Source: Zeimonas sp964538505 (GTDB lineage: Bacteria; Pseudomonadota; Gammaproteobacteria; Burkholderiales; Burkholderiaceae_E). From it: 64,000 nucleotides of DNA. Below are positions 17,104-25,842 of the stretch, piece by piece. The translations under genes were made by a program, and so were the position numbers. Numbering within the stretch: the first letter of the stretch is position 1; every line of letters begins with the position of its first letter. The stretch lies in contig CAZIDY010000004.1 of NCBI GenBank assembly GCA_964538505.1, positions 62,001 to 126,000 of the forward strand, given 5' to 3'. Below the pieces are notes generated by a model. It was not told where the DNA came from, ran no database searches, and saw only the letters and a list, made by a program, of their open reading frames with translations.

Positions 17104-18648
17104 ATGCGACCGATGCGGCTCGACGACACGCCTCCACGAGAGGGCTTCGACGACGCAGAGGAGCGCCGCTTCGACCTGCTCGTCGTCGGCGGCGGGATCA
17201 ACGGTGCCGGCATCGCGCGCGACGCCGCCGGTCGCGGCGTCCGGGTCGCGCTCGTCGAGCAGGGCGACTTCGGCGGCGCGACCTCGTCGGCGAGCACGAA
17301 GCTGATCCACGGCGGGCTGCGCTATCTTGAGCACTACGAGTTCCGGCTGGTGGCCGAAGCGCTCGCCGAGCGCGAGGTGCTGCTGCGCATCGCCTCGCAC
17401 ATCGCGTGGCCGCTGCGCTTCGTGATGCCGCACGCCGAGGGGCTGCGTCCGTCGTGGATGATCCGCGCGGGGCTGTTCCTGTACGACCGCATCGGCGGGC
17501 GCATCAGCCTGCCGCGATCGGAATCGGTGCGCCTTGCGCGCGACGACAACGGCGCGGGTCTCGCACCGCGCTTTCGCAGCGGCTACGCGTATTCCGACGC
17601 GTGGGTCGACGATGCGCGGCTGGTGATCCTGAACCTGCGCTCGGCGCAGGCACACGGCGCGGTGCTCCTTCCGCGCACGCGCTTCGTCTCCGCGCACGCA
17701 CGCAACGGCCGCTGGCGAGCGACGATCGAGCACGCGAGCGGTGTGCGCGCGACGATCAACGCGCGCGCGCTGGTGAACGCCGCCGGGCCGTGGGTCGAGG
17801 CGGTCGCCTCGGCTGCCGGCGGACGCTCGAACCGGGCGTCGGTGCAGCTCGTCAAGGGCAGCCACGTCGTCGTTCCGCGCGTGCATCCGCAACCGCACGC
17901 GTACATCCTGCAGAACGACGACCGACGCATCGTCTTCGTGATCCCCTACGAGCAGGACTTCACGCTGATCGGCACCACCGACGTGCGCGTCGCGTCGATC
18001 GACGAAGCGCGCACGATCGACGCCGACGAGACGCAGTACCTGCTGCGCGCGGCGAACCGCTATCTCGCGCGACCGCTCGCCGAACGCGACGTCGTCTGGA
18101 GCTACAGCGGCGTGCGACCGCTGTACGACGACGGTGCCAACGATCCTTCCGAGGTCACGCGCGACTACACACTCGAGCTGCGCACTTTCGACGGCGCCGC
18201 GCAGCTCGACGTATACGGCGGCAAGATCACGACCTATCGACGGCTGGCCGAGGCGGTGCTCGATCGGCTCGCTCCGCACCTGTCGTACCGGCGCGACCGC
18301 TGGACGTACGGCGAGGCGCTGCCCGGCGCCCCGTCCGATCCGTCGGCGGCCCGCGCCGAGCTGCACGCGCAACGCCCGCAACTTCCGGCGGCGCTGCTCG
18401 ACGCACTGTTCCACCGCCACGGCACACTCGCCGCGCAGGTGCTCGGCGACGCGACGACCCTCGACGCACTCGGCGAGGACTTCGGCGGCGGTCTGTACGA
18501 ACGCGAGCTGCGCTGGTTCGTCGACCAGGAATGGGCACGCAGCGCCGACGACGTGCTGTGGCGCCGCTCGAAAGCCGGGCTGCACATGGACGCGCGGCGC
18601 CGCCAACGCGTCTCGGAGCTGTTCGCCGAATCGGAGAAGACCGCATGA
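17104..18648 (+). CDS. glpD: Aerobic glycerol-3-phosphate dehydrogenase
   Basis: The 514-residue FAD enzyme oxidises sn-glycerol 3-phosphate to dihydroxyacetone phosphate and passes electrons to quinone at the inner membrane. It shows the FAD-binding VVGGGINGAGIARDAAGRG near residue 30, then ATSSASTKLIHGGLRYLEHYEF, SGVRPLYDDG and GGKITTYRRLAE, all diagnostic of GlpD. It starts five bases after the regulator stop codon and its own stop overlaps the MgtC gene by ATGA. Confidence 0.95.
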   Translation: MRPMRLDDTPPREGFDDAEERRFDLLVVGGGINGAGIARDAAGRGVRVALVEQGDFGGATSSASTKLIHGGLRYLEHYEFRLVAEALAEREVLLRIASHIAWPLRFVMPHAEGLRPSWMIRAGLFLYDRIGGRISLPRSESVRLARDDNGAGLAPRFRSGYAYSDAWVDDARLVILNLRSAQAHGAVLLPRTRFVSAHARNGRWRATIEHASGVRATINARALVNAAGPWVEAVASAAGGRSNRASVQLVKGSHVVVPRVHPQPHAYILQNDDRRIVFVIPYEQDFTLIGTTDVRVASIDEARTIDADETQYLLRAANRYLARPLAERDVVWSYSGVRPLYDDGANDPSEVTRDYTLELRTFDGAAQLDVYGGKITTYRRLAEAVLDRLAPHLSYRRDRWTYGEALPGAPSDPSAARAELHAQRPQLPAALLDALFHRHGTLAAQVLGDATTLDALGEDFGGGLYERELRWFVDQEWARSADDVLWRRSKAGLHMDARRRQRVSELFAESEKTA

Positions 18649-19349
18649 TCCCCGGCCTCGAGGCGATCGATCCCGACATGATCGACATCGTCTCCCACCT
18701 GCTCGTCTCGCTCGCCGCCGGCTCGGCGATCGGCATCGAGCGCAGCTATCACGGCCGCGCGGCCGGGTTCCGCACGCACGTGCTCGTCTGCATGTCGTCG
18801 GCACTGCTGATGCTCGTCACGATGTACCAGTCGCACTGGTACCCCGGCGCGGCCGAGATCGTGCGCGTCGACCCGACGCGGATGGCGCAGGGGATCATGA
18901 CCGGCATCGGCTTCCTCGGTGCCGGCGTCATCATGAAGGAAGGGCTGTCGGTGCGCGGGCTGACTACGGCCGCATCGATCTGGACCACGGCGGCGATCGG
19001 TATCCTCGCCGGCATCGGCTTCTATTTCCCGCTCGTGATCGGCACCGTGTTGACGATCTGCGCGCTGTCGCTGTTCCGCTGGGTCGAGTCGCTGCTGCCC
19101 GCCTTCTACTACGCGTACCACTTCGTGAGCTTTCCTCGCGAACGGGCGCCGACCGAGGACGACGTCCGCGAGGTGATCGAAGCGCACGGCTTCAGCGTCA
19201 GCAACATGAGCTACCGGCTCGACAACCACGGTCGCATCTTCGAGTACCGGATGACGGTCCGCTCGCGCGATCGCGAGAACGCGAGCCGGCTCGCGCAGAC
19301 ATGGAGTCGTAACGAAACCGTGCTCGAATTCCGCATCACGCCGACATGA
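18645..19349 (+). CDS. MgtC/SapB family membrane protein
   Basis: The 234-residue protein has the MgtC core: GSAIGIERSYHGRAAGFRTH, LVTMYQSHW, QGIMTGIGFLGAGVIMKEG and VRGLTTAASIWTTAAIGIL. A soluble C-terminal ACT-like domain follows (EYRMTVRSRDRENASRLAQ). MgtC of Salmonella restrains ATP synthase and supports growth at low magnesium; many relatives have unknown roles. Here it overlaps glpD upstream and ugpC downstream, both by ATGA, so it is translated as part of the glycerol-phosphate operon. That position is its oddest feature. Confidence 0.88.
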   Translation: MIPGLEAIDPDMIDIVSHLLVSLAAGSAIGIERSYHGRAAGFRTHVLVCMSSALLMLVTMYQSHWYPGAAEIVRVDPTRMAQGIMTGIGFLGAGVIMKEGLSVRGLTTAASIWTTAAIGILAGIGFYFPLVIGTVLTICALSLFRWVESLLPAFYYAYHFVSFPRERAPTEDDVREVIEAHGFSVSNMSYRLDNHGRIFEYRMTVRSRDRENASRLAQTWSRNETVLEFRITPT

Positions 19350-20407
19350 GCACGCTTTCCCTGCACCACCTGAGCAAGCACTGGGGCCCGACGGCCGCGG
19401 TCGACGACGCGAGCTTCGAGGCGGCGAGCGGCAGCTTCGTCGTGCTGCTCGGCCCCTCGGGCTGCGGCAAGTCGACGACGCTGCGCATGATCGCCGGCCT
19501 CGACACGCCGACGCACGGACGCATCCTGATCGACGGACGCGACGTCACGCGGCTGCCGCCGGCGAAGCGGCGCATCTCGATGGTGTTCCAGTCGTATGCG
19601 TTGTTCCCGCACCTGAGCGTGCGCGAGAACATCCTGTTCGGCGTGAAGGTGCGTCGCGAGCCGGCAGCAAACCGCGCGGCGCGGCTGGCGCGCGTGGGCG
19701 AGCTGCTCGGGCTGTCGGCGCTGCTCGATCGCAAGCCGTCGCAACTCTCGGGCGGGCAGCAGCAGCGCGTCGCGCTCGGCCGCGCGATCATCGCCGAGAC
19801 GCCGGTGTGCCTGATGGACGAGCCGCTGTCGAACCTCGACGCGAAGCTGCGCCAGGAGATGCGCCGCGAGATCCGCGCGCTGCAGCGCAAGCTCGGGATG
19901 ACGATGGTCTACGTCACGCACGACCAGACCGAGGCAATGAGCATGGCCGACCAGGTCGTGCTGCTCGAAGCCGGACGCATCGTGCAGGACGCGCCGCCTG
20001 CCGAGCTCTACGCGCGCCCCGCCACCGTGTTCGCCGCGCGCTTCATCGGCACGCCGCCGATGAACGTGCTCCCGCTCGGGCTCGTCGACTCCGATGCGAA
20101 GGGCGGTGTGCTCGTCGGCGTGCGGCCCGAGCACGTGCGCCTCGCGCGCGGCGGACGACTGCGCGCGATCGTGCAGAGCGCTGAGTACTTCGGCGCCGAC
20201 ACGATCGTCACCTGTGCGCTTCCCGGCGCATCGGAGAACGTCGACACGATCGCTGTGCGCGTTCCCGGGCAGCTGCCGATCGCCGCCGGCGAGCCCGTCT
20301 GGCTCGACTGGGACGACGACGCGCAGCATTTCTTCGACGCGGCCACCGGCCGGCGTCGCGACGATGTACGAGTACCCGTTCCACTACCGAGGAGAGTCCC
20401 GTCATGA
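19346..20407 (+). CDS. ugpC: ABC transporter ATP-binding protein, UgpC/MalK type
   Basis: The 353-residue ATPase has Walker A GPSGCGKST, the Q-loop FQSYALFPH, the signature LSGGQQQRVALGRA and Walker B VCLMDEPLSNLD, followed by a C-terminal OB-fold regulatory domain (VGVRPEHVRLA). This is the layout of CUT1-family importers for sugars, polyols or glycerol 3-phosphate. The gene overlaps its neighbours on both sides by ATGA. The C-terminal domain is somewhat short, and the last residues look divergent. Confidence 0.88.
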   Translation: MSTLSLHHLSKHWGPTAAVDDASFEAASGSFVVLLGPSGCGKSTTLRMIAGLDTPTHGRILIDGRDVTRLPPAKRRISMVFQSYALFPHLSVRENILFGVKVRREPAANRAARLARVGELLGLSALLDRKPSQLSGGQQQRVALGRAIIAETPVCLMDEPLSNLDAKLRQEMRREIRALQRKLGMTMVYVTHDQTEAMSMADQVVLLEAGRIVQDAPPAELYARPATVFAARFIGTPPMNVLPLGLVDSDAKGGVLVGVRPEHVRLARGGRLRAIVQSAEYFGADTIVTCALPGASENVDTIAVRVPGQLPIAAGEPVWLDWDDDAQHFFDAATGRRRDDVRVPVPLPRRVPS

Positions 20408-21687
20408 GAAGAAGACTGCTGCAGGCGATCGGCGCATCGCTGCTCGCCGCCTCCATCCCGGCCGCGCACGCGCAGAAGCCGGTCGAGCTGACCTTCTACT
20501 ACCCGATCGCCGTCGGCGGCGCGGTCACGAAGACGATCGACCAGATGGCGGCCGACTTCGAGAAGGAGAACCCCGACATCAAGGTGAAGCCGGTCTACGC
20601 CGGCACCTACCAGGAGAGCATCGTCAAGGCGCTCACGGCGTTCAAGAGCGGCCAGCCGCCGCACCTGGCCGTGCTGCTGTCCACCGACATGTTCACGCTG
20701 ATCGACGAGGACGCGATCGTTCCGATCGACGGGCTCGCCGGCGACGGCGGCACGGCCTGGCTCGACGGCTTCTACCCGGCGTTCATGGAGAACAGCCGCA
20801 CCGGCGGCAAGACCTGGGGCGTGCCGTTCCAGCGCTCGACGATCGTGATGTACTGGAACAAGGAACTGTTCAAGGAAGCAGGGCTCGACCCCGACAAGGC
20901 GCCGCAGAACTGGGACGAGCTCGTCTCGTTCGCGAAGAAGCTCACGAAGACCGACGCAAGCGGGAACGTGTCGACCTGGGGCGTGAAGATTCCATCGTCG
21001 GGCTTCCCGTACTGGCTGTTCCAGGGGCTCACGACGCCGAACGACACGATCCTGATGAACGAGGCCGGCACCGAGACCTTCTTCGACAAGCCCGGCTCGA
21101 TCGAGGCGCTGCAGTACTGGGTCGACCTGTCGGCGAAGCACAAGGTGATGCCGGGCGGCGTCATCGAGTGGGGCACGACGCCGAAGGACTTCTTCGAGCG
21201 CAAGGCGGCGATCGTCTGGACGACCACCGGCAACCTCACGAACATCCGCACCAACGCGCAGTTCCCCTTCGGCGTCGCGATGCTGCCCGAGAAGAAACGG
21301 CGCGGCAGCCCGACCGGCGGCGGCAACTTCTACGTCTTCAACAAGACCTCGCCCGAGGAACGGCAGGCGGCGATGAAGTTCGTGCGCTGGGCGACCGCGC
21401 CGCAGCGCGCCGCGCAATGGAGCATCGCCACCGGCTACGTCGCGGTGACGCCGGCAGCATGGGAAACCGACGAGATGAAGAAATACGTGCAGGAAGTGCC
21501 GCAGGCGCTCGTCGCGCGCGACCAGCTGCAGTACTCGGTCGCCGAGCTCTCCACGCATGAGAACCAGCGCGTGACGAAGGCGCTGAACGACGGGCTGCAA
21601 GCCGCGCTCACCGGAGCGAAGGCGCCGGCCGACGCGATGAAGGACTCGCAGCGCGAGGCCGATCGCATCCTGCGCCGCTACCGCTGA
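20404..21687 (+). CDS. ugpB: ABC transporter periplasmic substrate-binding protein, UgpB-like
   Basis: The 427-residue protein has a signal peptide ending in AAHAQ and then the extracellular solute-binding family 1 fold (ELTFYYPIAVGGAVTKTIDQ, WNKELFKEAGLDPDKAP, GGGNFYVFNKTSPEERQAAM). Together with glpD and UgpA/C/E-like partners the most likely ligand is glycerol 3-phosphate or a glycerophosphodiester. Other polyols are possible, because the family is broad. ATG overlaps ugpC by ATGA, and ugpA follows after 43 bases. Confidence 0.85.
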   Translation: MRRRLLQAIGASLLAASIPAAHAQKPVELTFYYPIAVGGAVTKTIDQMAADFEKENPDIKVKPVYAGTYQESIVKALTAFKSGQPPHLAVLLSTDMFTLIDEDAIVPIDGLAGDGGTAWLDGFYPAFMENSRTGGKTWGVPFQRSTIVMYWNKELFKEAGLDPDKAPQNWDELVSFAKKLTKTDASGNVSTWGVKIPSSGFPYWLFQGLTTPNDTILMNEAGTETFFDKPGSIEALQYWVDLSAKHKVMPGGVIEWGTTPKDFFERKAAIVWTTTGNLTNIRTNAQFPFGVAMLPEKKRRGSPTGGGNFYVFNKTSPEERQAAMKFVRWATAPQRAAQWSIATGYVAVTPAAWETDEMKKYVQEVPQALVARDQLQYSVAELSTHENQRVTKALNDGLQAALTGAKAPADAMKDSQREADRILRRYR

Positions 21688-21730
21688 GCGCGCAGGAGGC
21701 GCACGGCAGGCAACGGACGACGGCACGCGC

Positions 21731-22615
21731 GTGAACGCGCCGCGCAACCTCCAGATGCAGGTCATCGCCTGGCTGCTGTTGCTGCCGGCGATGGTCCTGC
21801 TCGTCGCGTTCACGCACTGGCCGGCGGTCGCCACCGCCTGGCGCAGCTTCTTCTCGACGCCGAGGGGATCGCGTCCGTCGGCCTGGGTCGGCCTCGAGAA
21901 CTACCAGCTGATGCGCGAGGACGACGTCTTCTGGCAGGCGCTCTGGAACAACCTCTGGTACGCGCTCGGCACGATCCCGACTTCGATCGCGCTGGCGATC
22001 GTGATGGCGCTGTGGGTGAACGGGAGGATCCGCGGCCGCGGATTCCTGCGGCTCGCGTACTTCACGCCGACCGTGCTGCCGATGATCGCCGTCGCGAACA
22101 TCTGGCTCTTCTTCTACACGCCGCAGTACGGACTGCTGAACCAGATCGGGCAGGCATTCGGCTTCCCCAGCCGGAACTGGCTGGGCAACCGCGACACCGC
22201 GCTCGGCGCGGTGATGGTCGTGTCGATCTGGAAGGAAGCCGGCTTCTTCATGATCTTCTACCTGGCGGCACTGCAGCAGGTCTCGCCGACGCTCGCCGAG
22301 GCGGCCGCGCTCGAAGGCGCCTCGCGCTCGCAGTATTTCTGGCGCGTGCTGTTCCCGCTGCTGATGCCGACGACGCTCTTCGTGCTGATCAACGCGCTGA
22401 TCAACTCGGTGCGGATGATCGACCAGCTGTTCGTGATGACGCGCGGCGGCCCCGACAACGCGAGCATGCTGCTGCTCTACTACATCTACGAGGTCGGCTT
22501 CAGCTTCTGGGATTCCGCCTACGCGGCCGCGCTCACCGTCGTCGTGCTCGCCATCCTCGGCGTCACCGCGCTCGTGAAGTTCCGCTGGCTCGACCGGCGG
22601 ATCCACTACCAGTGA
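21731..22615 (+). CDS. ugpA: ABC transporter permease, UgpA-like
   Basis: This is a 294-residue inner-membrane permease with six predicted helices. The EAA loop that contacts the ATPase is EAAALEGASRSQYFWRVLFP. The first helix (VIAWLLLLPAMVLLVAF) lacks a separate signal peptide, as usual for CUT1 permeases. The GTG at 21731 is used as start since no ATG fits upstream of the first helix. It lies between ugpB and ugpE and forms the translocation channel with the latter. Confidence 0.87.
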   Translation: MNAPRNLQMQVIAWLLLLPAMVLLVAFTHWPAVATAWRSFFSTPRGSRPSAWVGLENYQLMREDDVFWQALWNNLWYALGTIPTSIALAIVMALWVNGRIRGRGFLRLAYFTPTVLPMIAVANIWLFFYTPQYGLLNQIGQAFGFPSRNWLGNRDTALGAVMVVSIWKEAGFFMIFYLAALQQVSPTLAEAAALEGASRSQYFWRVLFPLLMPTTLFVLINALINSVRMIDQLFVMTRGGPDNASMLLLYYIYEVGFSFWDSAYAAALTVVVLAILGVTALVKFRWLDRRIHYQ

Positions 22616-22622
22616 GCGGACC

Positions 22623-23462
22623 ATGGCGATGAATGCGCGCACGGGTTTCCAGCGCAGCGCGTTCGCGCACGTGCTGGAGAGCGCCGGCGCCTGGCTGCTC
22701 GGGCTGCTGTGGATCCTGCCGCTCGTCTACGCGGTGTGGACCGCCTTTCACCCGTCGGAGTACTCGACGCGCTTCGAGCTCGGTGCGCCGCTCACGCTGC
22801 AGAACTTCATCGACGCGTGGAACGCAGCACCGTTCGCGCGCTATTTCCTGAACACCTTCCTGCTCGTCACGATGGTGCTCGCCGCGCAGCTGGTACTCGG
22901 CACGCTCGCCGCATACGCCTTCGCGCGCTTCGAGTTCCGCGGTCGCGACCTGCTGTTCTTCCTCGTGCTGCTGCAGCTGATGGTGATGCCCGACGTGCTG
23001 ATCATCGAGAACTACGCGACGATGAACGCGCTCGGGCTGCGCGACACGATCGTCGCGATCGGACTGCCGTATTTCGCGTCGGGCTTCGGCATCTTCCTGC
23101 TGCGCCAGACCTTCAAGACCGTGCCGAAGGAGCTCGACGAGGCGGCGCGGGTCGAAGGCGCCGGGCCGCTGCAGGTGCTGTGGAAGGTCTACGTTCCGCT
23201 CGCTCGGCCGATCTACCTCGCCTACGCGCTGGTGTCGGTGAGCTACCACTGGAACAACTTCCTGTGGCCGCTGATCATCACCAACTCGGTCGAGACGCGC
23301 CCGCTCACCGTCGGGCTGCAGGTGTTCTCGTCGACCGACCAGGGCGTCGACTGGTCGATCATTACCGCCGCGACGCTGATGACCTCGGCGCCGCTGCTGA
23401 TCGGCTTCCTGCTGTTCCAGCGTCAGTTCGTGCAGTCGTTCATGCGGGCGGGGATTCGCTGA
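22623..23462 (+). CDS. ugpE: ABC transporter permease, UgpE-like
   Basis: This 279-residue partner permease carries the EAA motif DEAARVEGAGPLQVLWKVYVP and six helices, including LLGLLWILPLVYAVWTAF at the N-terminus. It closes the importer operon that starts with the SorC regulator. The start ATG at 22623 follows ugpA after seven bases. Its last 23 bases overlap the convergent pyrophosphatase gene. Confidence 0.87.
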   Translation: MAMNARTGFQRSAFAHVLESAGAWLLGLLWILPLVYAVWTAFHPSEYSTRFELGAPLTLQNFIDAWNAAPFARYFLNTFLLVTMVLAAQLVLGTLAAYAFARFEFRGRDLLFFLVLLQLMVMPDVLIIENYATMNALGLRDTIVAIGLPYFASGFGIFLLRQTFKTVPKELDEAARVEGAGPLQVLWKVYVPLARPIYLAYALVSVSYHWNNFLWPLIITNSVETRPLTVGLQVFSSTDQGVDWSIITAATLMTSAPLLIGFLLFQRQFVQSFMRAGIR

Positions 23463-23991
23463 GATTGGCTTCGTAGGTGCGCACGCTGCGCATCACCTCC
23501 TCGCGCGCCTCGTCGACGCCCGACCAGCCGAGCAGCTTGACGAACTTGCCGGGCTCGAGGTCCTTGTAGTGCGCGAAGAAATGCTCGATCTGCTGCAGCA
23601 CCGCCGCCGGGATGTTGTCGAGCGTGCGCATCGAGTCGTAGATGCGGCAGGTGGACGAGACGGGCACCGCGAGCATCTTCGCGTCTTCGCCGGCCTCGTC
23701 TTCCATGCGCAGCAGCGCCACCGGCCGGCAGCGCACGACGCTGCCGCTCAACACGGGCACCGGCGCGAGCACGAGCACGTCGAGCGGGTCGCCGTCGCCG
23801 CACAGCGTGCGCGGCACGTAGCCGTAGTTGCACGGGTAGTGCATCGCCGTCGACATGAAGCGATCGACGAACAACGCACCGCTCGCGTCGTCGATCTCGT
23901 ACTTGATCGCCGGCGCGTACATCGGCACCTCGATGACGACGTTGCAGTCGTCGGGCAGGCTGCGCCCGGCTTCGATGCTGTTCGGTTGCAT
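23440..23991 (-). CDS. ppa: Inorganic pyrophosphatase, family I
   Basis: The 183-residue enzyme hydrolyses pyrophosphate to phosphate in the cytoplasm. The metal-binding signature GDGDPLDVLVLAP and the stretches IEVPMYAPAIKYEID, NYGYVPRTLCGDGD and HFFAHYKDLEPGKFVK identify a soluble family I PPase of hexameric bacterial type. The length is normal. The start ATG at 23991 gives MQPNSIEAGRSLPDD. An inverted repeat (AGGATT/AATCCT) lies at 24098-24115 upstream; its role is unknown. Confidence 0.95.
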   Translation of the reverse strand: MQPNSIEAGRSLPDDCNVVIEVPMYAPAIKYEIDDASGALFVDRFMSTAMHYPCNYGYVPRTLCGDGDPLDVLVLAPVPVLSGSVVRCRPVALLRMEDEAGEDAKMLAVPVSSTCRIYDSMRTLDNIPAAVLQQIEHFFAHYKDLEPGKFVKLLGWSGVDEAREEVMRSVRTYEANLSESPPA

Positions 23992-24187
23992 TCAGGAATC
24001 CCTCCGGCGTTTCGGGCTGCACGAGCAATGATAAGGACGGCGGCAGCGAATCGGATGGTTGGCCCGGATTTGCTGGTGCACTGTCGCGGGAGACGACAGG
24101 ATTACAGTAAATCCTATTCTTGCCGGGCTTGCCATGCGCCGCAGCCAAAGACGCTTCGAGAGCAGACGCCGCGCGCGCGTCGTGCCC

Positions 24188-24309
24188 GCAAGCCATTTCG
24201 CTGCGAAACACGGCGCTTTTCCGCCGGCAACTTCTTCCTCGACGGAAAATGCAGCAGAACGCAGCGTTCCCCGCTCTTTGAGTTTGAGCCCGTTTACGCG
24301 GACAGCTCG
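24188..24309 (+). repeat. Paired-hairpin repeat A, copy 2
   Basis: Second copy of repeat A. Hairpins start at 24199 (CGCTGCG-AAA-CACGGCG) and 24248 (AATGC...), again 49 bp apart. Orientation is the same as copy 1. It lies directly before, and partly within, a broken toxin gene. The stretch 23992-24187 contains the ppa upstream region and nothing else that I recognise. Confidence 0.75.
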
Positions 24310-24543
24310 GCACGAACAGCCGAGCGCTTCACCGACGCCATCGTTGCCGCGTGCGAGGATCTCGCCACGTTCCCTCCCCGGGGCGTAGCTCGTGAGGATC
24401 TCGCCCGGGGCTTCGCCTCACACTACAAGCGTCGTACGATCATTGCCTACGTCGTGGACGATCTGAAGCACGTCGCTCCTACCCTGGGGATCTTTCATGG
24501 GGGACGAGCGTACGAGTCGTCCTCTCGAGAAGCCGTTCCATAA
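24280..24543 (+). pseudogene. RelE/ParE-family toxin remnant
   Basis: An open stretch of about 87 codons ending in TAA encodes ARTAERFTDAIVAACEDLATFP, HYKRRTIIAYVVDD and LGIFHGGRAYES. These are the middle and C-terminal parts of a ParE/RelE-type toxin. The N-terminal third, including the usual start and first strand, is missing; repeat A2 occupies its place. No antitoxin gene is seen next to it. Small irregularities (GFASHYK where family members have a GLRxxxY-type stretch) fit a decaying gene. I infer disruption by, or recombination with, the flanking repeats. Confidence 0.6.
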
Positions 24544-24845
24544 CCCGCTGATTTCAAGCACCTGTCACCGCGCGGTGGGCCGGGAGGATCAGAGAGTGGA
24601 CCTTGTCGCATCAGGGGCCGACCGGCCCGCCAGGAACTCGGGACGAAAGACGACCGGCGCCAGATCTCGCCTGAAGGCGAGAAGCTTCATCGCACCGCGA
24701 GAACTGCTCGTTTCGCAAGCGGTTTGCCCGACCCGTTCGATAAGGGTTGCCGAATTGCACGATCTTCGAGCGTTTCGACGCAGCTTGACTCTGCCGTGCG
24801 CGAATGTGCTCCGTTTCCGTGCGATCCGCTTCACGTCATCGAGAC
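24531..24845 (-). repeat. Repeat B, copy 2 (inverted relative to copy 1)
   Basis: The reverse complement of this segment matches 12692-13011 at over 90% by eye, including both ends. It starts inside the last codons of the toxin remnant and ends about 120 bp before the EEP gene. Stretch 24846-24966 shows no feature apart from the EEP ribosome-binding site. Confidence 0.8.
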
Positions 24846-24966
24846 CGTGTGAACCTGCGGCACGGTACCGTTCACCTCGCAGCGCATTCTCGTTTCTTCC
24901 GGAACACCGGGACCGCGCGCAGGGCTGAACTGATCCGAGCTGGACCACGACGACTGAGGACCCGCC

Positions 24967-25842
24967 TTGAAACTCGTCACCTGGAACGTCCAGTGGTGCC
25001 GCGGCGTCGACGGCCGCGTCGATCCGGAGCGCATCGTCGAGCACGCTCGCACGCTCGGCGACTTCGACGTACTGTGCCTGCAGGAGGTCGCCGCGAACTT
25101 CCCGGCGCTGCCCGGCAGCCGCGGGGAGAACCAGTTCGAGATCTTCGCCGCGCTGCTGCCCGGCTTCACGCCGATCCCCGGGGCGCCGGTCGACGTCCTC
25201 GCGCGCGGAGCGGACGCGAAACGGGGCGAGCGCCGCGCCTTCGGCAACCTGATCCTGTCGCGCCTGCCGGTGCTGCAGGCGCTTCGCCTGCAGCTTCCGT
25301 GGCCCTGCGACGCACAGGCGAAGCGCAGCATGCCGCGCATGCTCGTGGAAGCGACGATCGAAGCGCCATTCGGCCCGTTGCGCGTAATGACGACGCACCT
25401 CGAGTACTACTCGGCGGTACAGCGCGAAGCGCAAGTCGAGGCGATCCGCGCGCGGCACGCCGAGGCATGCGGACACGCGCGGACCTCGCCCACGACCACT
25501 GCCCGCAACGACTCCGACGACCCCTTCCGCGCCGCCGCGCAAACCGTATCGGCAATCCTCACCGGCGACTTCAACCTGCGCCCCGACGACCCGCTGCACG
25601 CGCGTATCCGCGAGCCCTTCGACGACGGCACGCCCGAACTGCTCGACGTCTGGCAGCAGCTGCACCCCCTGCAGCCGCACCAGCACACCAACGGCGTGCA
25701 CGATCGCGAGCAGTGGCCGGCCCCGTACACCTGCGACTTCGTCTTCGCGAGTGCCGATCTCGCCCCGCACCTGAAGGCGCTGCGCGTAGACGCACAGACG
25801 CAGGCCTCCGACCACCAGCCGCTGCTGGTGGAGCTCGAGTGA
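24967..25842 (+). CDS. Endonuclease/exonuclease/phosphatase family protein
   Basis: The 291-residue protein has all EEP motifs in order: LVTWNVQW at the N-terminus, CLQEVA with the metal-binding Glu, MTTHLEYYS, LTGDFNLRPDDPLH and the C-terminal SDHQPLLVELE with the catalytic His. Members cleave phosphodiesters in nucleic acids, sphingomyelin or inositol phosphates, and the substrate cannot be read from the sequence. The start is a TTG at 24967, with TGAGGA upstream; no ATG or GTG fits. It overlaps the HAD gene by GTGA. Confidence 0.85.
   Translation: MKLVTWNVQWCRGVDGRVDPERIVEHARTLGDFDVLCLQEVAANFPALPGSRGENQFEIFAALLPGFTPIPGAPVDVLARGADAKRGERRAFGNLILSRLPVLQALRLQLPWPCDAQAKRSMPRMLVEATIEAPFGPLRVMTTHLEYYSAVQREAQVEAIRARHAEACGHARTSPTTTARNDSDDPFRAAAQTVSAILTGDFNLRPDDPLHARIREPFDDGTPELLDVWQQLHPLQPHQHTNGVHDREQWPAPYTCDFVFASADLAPHLKALRVDAQTQASDHQPLLVELE

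Noticed and set aside
24098..24115. Inverted repeat AGGATT-N6-AATCCT upstream of ppa
   Set aside because: It is short, and the position suits an operator, but no known motif or regulator matches. It is too weak to list as a feature.
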